From Corbicula japonica (Eukaryota; Mollusca; Bivalvia; Venerida; Cyrenidae), in contig JAZAYU010000019.1 in NCBI GenBank assembly GCA_038501625.1, forward strand, positions 828,501 through 892,500: DNA of 64,000 nucleotides. Direction: 5' to 3'. Made by a program: the position numbers and the translations under genes. Below the pieces are notes generated by a model. It was not told the origin of the DNA. It made no database searches and worked only from the letters and a program-made list of their open reading frames with translations. Below, piece by piece: positions 59,578 to 64,000 of this stretch; the first letter of the stretch is position 1; every line of letters begins with the position of its first letter.

Positions 59578-60753
59578 TCTGATGAAGCATGGTTACTTTA
59601 TTCCGTTAGAAAATTATTGAATATTAATCACTTTATTCGTCGAAGACATCACTATTCACAAAAACCAAAACAAAAAAAGTGTTATTACTGTAGCTTAATG
59701 TAATTCTGCGACATGTCTAGACACCTAGATCTATTCATTTAGAAAATTATCTCTTAATACAGAAGTCCCTGACAGACTGACCTCTTTTCGTTATCTACTT
59801 ATTATTTAATCAGGTTATTTCTCGACCTTTTGACAGACATATTAACACATAACAGTTCTGATTAATACTAATATGTAAAAAAAACAAGTTATATACATTA
59901 TTTTCGAACCTTTAAGCACTTTTACCGGCAAACATATGATGGTTAAAACACTTTTTCCTAGATAACCGCCCTATTTTGGTTTTTGGTACCCGACAAATCA
60001 ATCTGACTAGGAATGAGAGCATTTGGAGCGTATTACGGGAAAATGTGTTTTTGGCCTGTTAACTTCAACTCTTAAAATGACGTCATGAAGTTGGACAGAC
60101 GACATGACCTTTTATGCTTTTCGAGGTAATATTATAACATTATGTTTTCATTATCTCGTTTGTGTTATAAGAAATAAATGGATAATTATTAGTTCTTCTA
60201 AATATACTTACAACTAAAATGTCAAAAAAAAATTACCGTGCCATGCCTCATTTCATCTTCGTATATCTTTGAAAAATGACAAGAACCAAGTTAAATAAGG
60301 GAAAACTGCAAGATTTGCTTAATAAAAAAATCAAATGGGAAATGGCGTTAATCACATCACTAAATCTAAAGTTAGTTCTAATTTCTGTTGGTGAAGGATT
60401 GACTATATCAAAACATAATGAAGCATGGGTAAAAAAACACAAAAAATGTGAGTGATGAGTCTAGCACGTAGAACATATAGTAGCTAAACTTATGAGAAGA
60501 TGCTATTTACATTAAAGTTTAGCTTAAATCTGATATATTTAATAATTGTTTACGAAATACCTTTAATGATTATGCTACTTTAATTATGTATGAAAGTTTT
60601 TTTTAAAGGAGTACAGACTAACAAACTAACAAAAACAGATAACGTATATAACTGGCAAAAGCCAACATATTCGAGACGAACACAAAAATGGTTGAAAAAT
60701 ACATAAATCTATGATAGAACGTTAGATCCTTGTTAAATAATCAGAAATGTTTG

Positions 60754-60770
60754 TGGGGAGGGGGGGGGGG
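60754..60770. repeat. Poly-G tract at the end of unit B
   Basis: GGGG, A, then 11 G in a row. It corresponds to GGAGGGAGGG at 39938 in unit A and marks the last homologous base of the duplication. Confidence 0.8.
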
Positions 60771-60818
60771 CGATATGAAGAGGTAAGGTGTCCACAAAAA
60801 AATCTTAGATTTTAAACA

Positions 60819-60999
60819 AAAAAGTAACATATGCATATCAGGAATCGCCACACTCACAAAGCACAGCCTCTCCACGCAGCGAAAAAGTGGAGAGAGAGAG
60901 AGAGAGAGAGCATGTTTGTTATAAGTTTGTCAAGTCAAATAGGTCGCCACAAACAATAAACGAAAAAAAGAACCTTTGGGGATACCGCCTTGGAACGGA
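60819..60999 (-). repeat. R1 copy, 5'-truncated, with (GA)n run
   Basis: AAAAGTAACATATGCATATC, AGGAATCGCCACACTCACAA, CTCCACGCAGCGAAAAAG, a GA run at about 60890-60912, GAACCTTTGGGGATACCGCC. It lies about 50 bases beyond unit B. Confidence 0.82.
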
Positions 61000-61698
61000 A
61001 ACTGCGTCATAAATACCTAATTAACAAAACAAGTAGTTAAATGATGATTTCGTTTAAAATCTATGTGCAGGGGTTTTAAAATTCATTTAATTTTCTAAAA
61101 GTGCCACATGAATATCTGGTTACAACTCTTGTCTATAGCAAATTTGAAGAAGTCTTTCTCGTCTACAAGTTTAACTTAATTATGTCATTTCTGTTAATAA
61201 AGGTAGTATTTTAATATCGTTTAAATGTGCGTACGCACAATTCTGATAGTATGAAGTCTCTTGAAAGAGTTTACTAAGGTTGCTTCCTTGAAAGAATCCA
61301 GCAAAATGCTCAATTTGACCTGAATTGGTTTTCCTGATTCGTGACGTTAGAACAGACAAATCAGTTGAAACTATCAAAAGTTGTAAGTATGCTTCCTCTA
61401 TTTTTACTGATTTCCTTGTTGACTCATGAGATCGTGTGCATTCTAATTGAGATTTTTCATCGCAGTTGTTTAAATAACCAAACCTCTCCAAATTTTTATT
61501 ATCCAGATATCACGAAATGAGGTGCAGCTAATAAATCTGTTATTACAACTGAAACCTTGTTAAGAATTTAAATTTATTTTGGTGCATTTGTATAATAATT
61601 ACACACGATTCCGCGGTGACATCGTCCTCTTTAATATTTGTTGTGCATTGTAATTAGTTAAAACATGTTCAAGCGTATTTATGACATAGCCGCTAGAG
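61000..61698. other. Unassigned DNA with one 103-codon open frame
   Basis: The minus frame at 61180-61491 starts at a TTG, has an upstream stop two codons earlier and no ATG. Its composition is fairly protein-like (IEEAYLQLLI, FFQGSNLSKLFQ) but I recognise no family and see no splice site that would make it an exon. It is left uncalled. Confidence 0.3.
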
Positions 61699-61760
61699 GT
61701 TTAAAGCACGTTCTAGGGTGCACCAACCTCACACTTGTCCAAACAGGATCTAACAAAAAA
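61699..61760 (-). repeat. R1 internal fragment
   Basis: GTTCTAGGGTGCACCAACCT then CACACTTGTCCAAACAGG, the centre of R1 in reverse. This is the only copy seen here that lacks the 3' end. Confidence 0.65.
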
Positions 61761-62715
61761 CAATCAAAAACTAGTTATCATGGTGAATTAGAGACAATAT
61801 GCTCAATATATGGGTGTAGCTATTTGTTTATTAAAATTGTGCATTAAATGCCAAAATTAGAATAATATAATGGCTGAATCAAATCATCAATATTTCATGT
61901 TTTCATTTGGAGATGGAAAACACTGAGATTGTTTAAAGTGTGTAAAGCCCATATCCACCAAATCATATTTTGATTCAATCTTTAAATTTACACACATAAA
62001 TACTATCATATTTTGAGCTGATTTCCTGAAATCACGGCGTTTGAATGGCGGAACAGCCACGTTGACGACAAAGTGAATTACAGAACGGTTTATCGCGGCA
62101 ACGCGTTGCAAAACGTGCGTCATCGCCGACGTCTCACATCCAATTAATTGTTAGCCAAGTCTGTTGTTGCCCCGCCAACCATCAGAATGATTTATTATTC
62201 ATTAGACAAGTAAGGCTACATTGTAGAGGACGAAGTTGAAAAATGAATACTTTGTGAATGTATATTTTCAATGTCGTCTTGCTTCGGTATTTGCTTTGTA
62301 TAACTTTCTTTTCTAAACTTGTCTTATCGAATTGATCGCGTCTTCGTACATTTGACGCAGATAATTGAAATGACGCCATTAAGCAGACGACTTTCCTTGT
62401 TAAGCATTTGCAACGATAACAACATAATATTGTCAAAAATTGTTTAATAAAATCTCTTTTCTAATGAGAGAATAATATAACAGTAAGTTTTTTCCAAGTA
62501 GAGTAATAACTCAAATGTAACAAAAAATAATAAAAAGACAAATTCTCTAGTCCAGTCACGCGCCCCAAATTATAATGTCATCTCACATAGCATTGAAACG
62601 ATACAAAAGTGCAATAGTTCAAGCGTAATATCTAGGTTCTTTGTGTTGTCTTTCAAACAGATAATTCAGAGACAGGGCTAATCTGCACTGCACTTTAACT
62701 GTTTAAGAGTTGAAT

Positions 62716-63062
62716 AAGCTTCTTTCCGTCCTCAGCTAGTTCAAACGATTGTTAAATGGAACATTAAGTGAATTCACAAATATCTCGTGATATCTGGTTC
62801 CAGCTTGTATTAAAATCTTTTAAATGTAATCCTGGATAATGCTAGAGATTAGATTCTGGATTTCGTTGTGCATCTAAAAATGCGACACCGTCTAGTTTAG
62901 TTGCAGAAGAAATAATTAATTACACTAACTAATGTCTTGCAACATTAGTAAGATTAACCTTCTAAGTTCCGTCCTCAGCTAGGTCAAACGATTGTTAAAT
63001 GGAGCATTAAGTGAAGTCACAGAGATCTCGTGATTTTTCGTTCCATCATTAATATACTGATT
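62716..63062. repeat. Local direct duplication, period 243 bp
   Basis: CCGTCCTCAGCTAGTTCAAA then CGATTGTTAAATGGAACATT at 62726 recurs at 62969 as CCGTCCTCAGCTAGGTCAAA then CGATTGTTAAATGGAGCATT. Both are followed by AAGTGAA(T/G)TCACA and a ATCTCGTGAT word. The homologous part of each unit is about 105 bases; the intervening part is not clearly alike. Confidence 0.8.
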
Positions 63063-64000
63063 CTAATTAGATGCCTAGATTCTTGAAATGCGTGGTTTTT
63101 AAATAAACTGCAACATACACGTACGAATAAGTTGATTTTCACTGTGTCGCTGTTCGTTGCGCTGCAACATCTCGCTGTTGTGGAAATTGGTAACGTCAAC
63201 CAACTTTTCTATGTTTCCGACGATAGAACTCTTACAGGCATGGCGTCACTTTATATCAGTTAATTGATTTCGCTTGAGTTTGATTTCACGTACTTTTTCT
63301 AGCGCGAAATACGAGATAATTAAAACTCACAAAATATAACGATACCACCGTGACAGTAACTGAAAATGGCAGCCAAATATTGTCCTATATTGGAATCTAT
63401 TTTGATATGAAAATATATATAACTAATGCAGCATCTTGATACATATTTTTGTTTTATGCTCATTTTGAAAATGTAAATCTTTGTGTATGCCTCGAACATC
63501 TTTTCAAGGAAGTTTGACACAATTATACGCTACATGCATCAAATTGTACTCACTTGTTATTTTAAAACTAAGACAAGCATAACTGACGAAAACTCAACAT
63601 ATTTAAAATATAAACATAAACTTAAAGTCATACAAATGCGACGCCATCTACTAGCAAACCATGCAAAAGACAGACAACGTACATACCATCCGTATTTCCA
63701 ATAGAGTATAGTTCAACTATACCTATATACTGCCACCCACTATGATTGACATTCTGCCTGGTTTCAAATTAGCTTATTACCATCAAAGGGAGGTAATTGA
63801 AACTTATCACTACAGACAAAACAAATGATAAAATATGATAACTTATTTGAAAATCATAACATCATGTCAACAATTGAGATAATTTACTTTCCCCAAACAC
63901 ACTTTTTGCTTATTAAGGTACCTAACCACAATCCGGCAATTTTCTTCCGCTGAATAATTATTATTTATTTGTACATATTGGTAATAACTCACGAACAAAG
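63063..64000. other. End of window, dispersed repeat at about 63636-63820
   Basis: CATACCATCCGTATTTCCAA, AGTATAGTTCAACTATACC and ATATACTGCCACCCACTATG resemble 12500-12720. No gene was seen. The open frames at 63017-63199, 63320-63520 and 63483-63704 show no support. Confidence 0.4.

Larger units (their letters stand above)
39956..60771. repeat. Segmental duplication, unit B (contains the LINE)
   Basis: It repeats unit A in the same orientation and order, directly adjacent to it. After subtracting the 7.4-kb LINE it is about 13.4 kb, against about 15.5 kb for A; most of the difference is A-specific transposons. Homology stops at the G tract near 60770, and there is no third unit in the window. 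Confidence 0.9.

Noticed and set aside
61180..61491. A 103-codon minus-strand frame with protein-like composition
   Set aside because: No ATG start, no recognisable domain, no convincing splice sites; a frame of this length can occur by chance in 64 kb.

Overview
This is an AT-rich, gene-poor stretch of an animal nuclear genome. I infer a lophotrochozoan, most likely a bivalve mollusc. The reasons are a globin with an acylation-type N-terminus, a mariner element, a Tx1/L1-type LINE, a Penelope-like remnant, tRNA-derived SINEs and many small non-autonomous elements. Nothing identifies a species. I found no prokaryotic operons, CRISPR arrays or viral genes.

Layout. 0-24 kb: a hAT element with a perfect 8-bp target duplication (694-1911), several copies of an abundant dispersed repeat that I call R1, a 22-bp minisatellite (about 4980-5340), a decayed Penelope-like C-terminus (about 5570-6185), two SINE-like families (S1 with a tRNA-like region, S2), a compound microsatellite, one intact intronless globin gene (13632-14246, minus strand), and a mariner element (about 22305-24112). 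The mariner transposase reads as 350 codons if a 171-bp GT...AG segment is removed.

24.4-60.8 kb: an old tandem segmental duplication. Unit A (about 24425-39955) is followed directly by unit B (about 39956-60771), in the same orientation. The units are collinear over their whole length. Blocks compared by eye range from diverged to about 90% identical. They differ mainly by transposon insertions, each present in one unit with a recognisable empty site in the other. The largest is a full-length 7.4-kb LINE in unit B (48071-55448, minus strand). It has ORF1, an ORF2 with two stop codons and one frameshift, a poly(A) tail and a 16-bp target duplication; the empty site survives in unit A at 34511-34526. 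Unit A in turn carries a 689-bp TTAA-flanked foldback element, a TA-flanked 333-bp MITE, a 144-bp hairpin element and a 183-bp TIR element, all apparently lacking in B.

60.8-64 kb: further R1 copies, a local 243-bp-period duplication and a repeat shared with the 12.6-kb region.

The only gene I would call functional with confidence is the globin. The rest is repeat biology. Its chief value is the A/B duplication, which acts as an internal reference for dating insertions.
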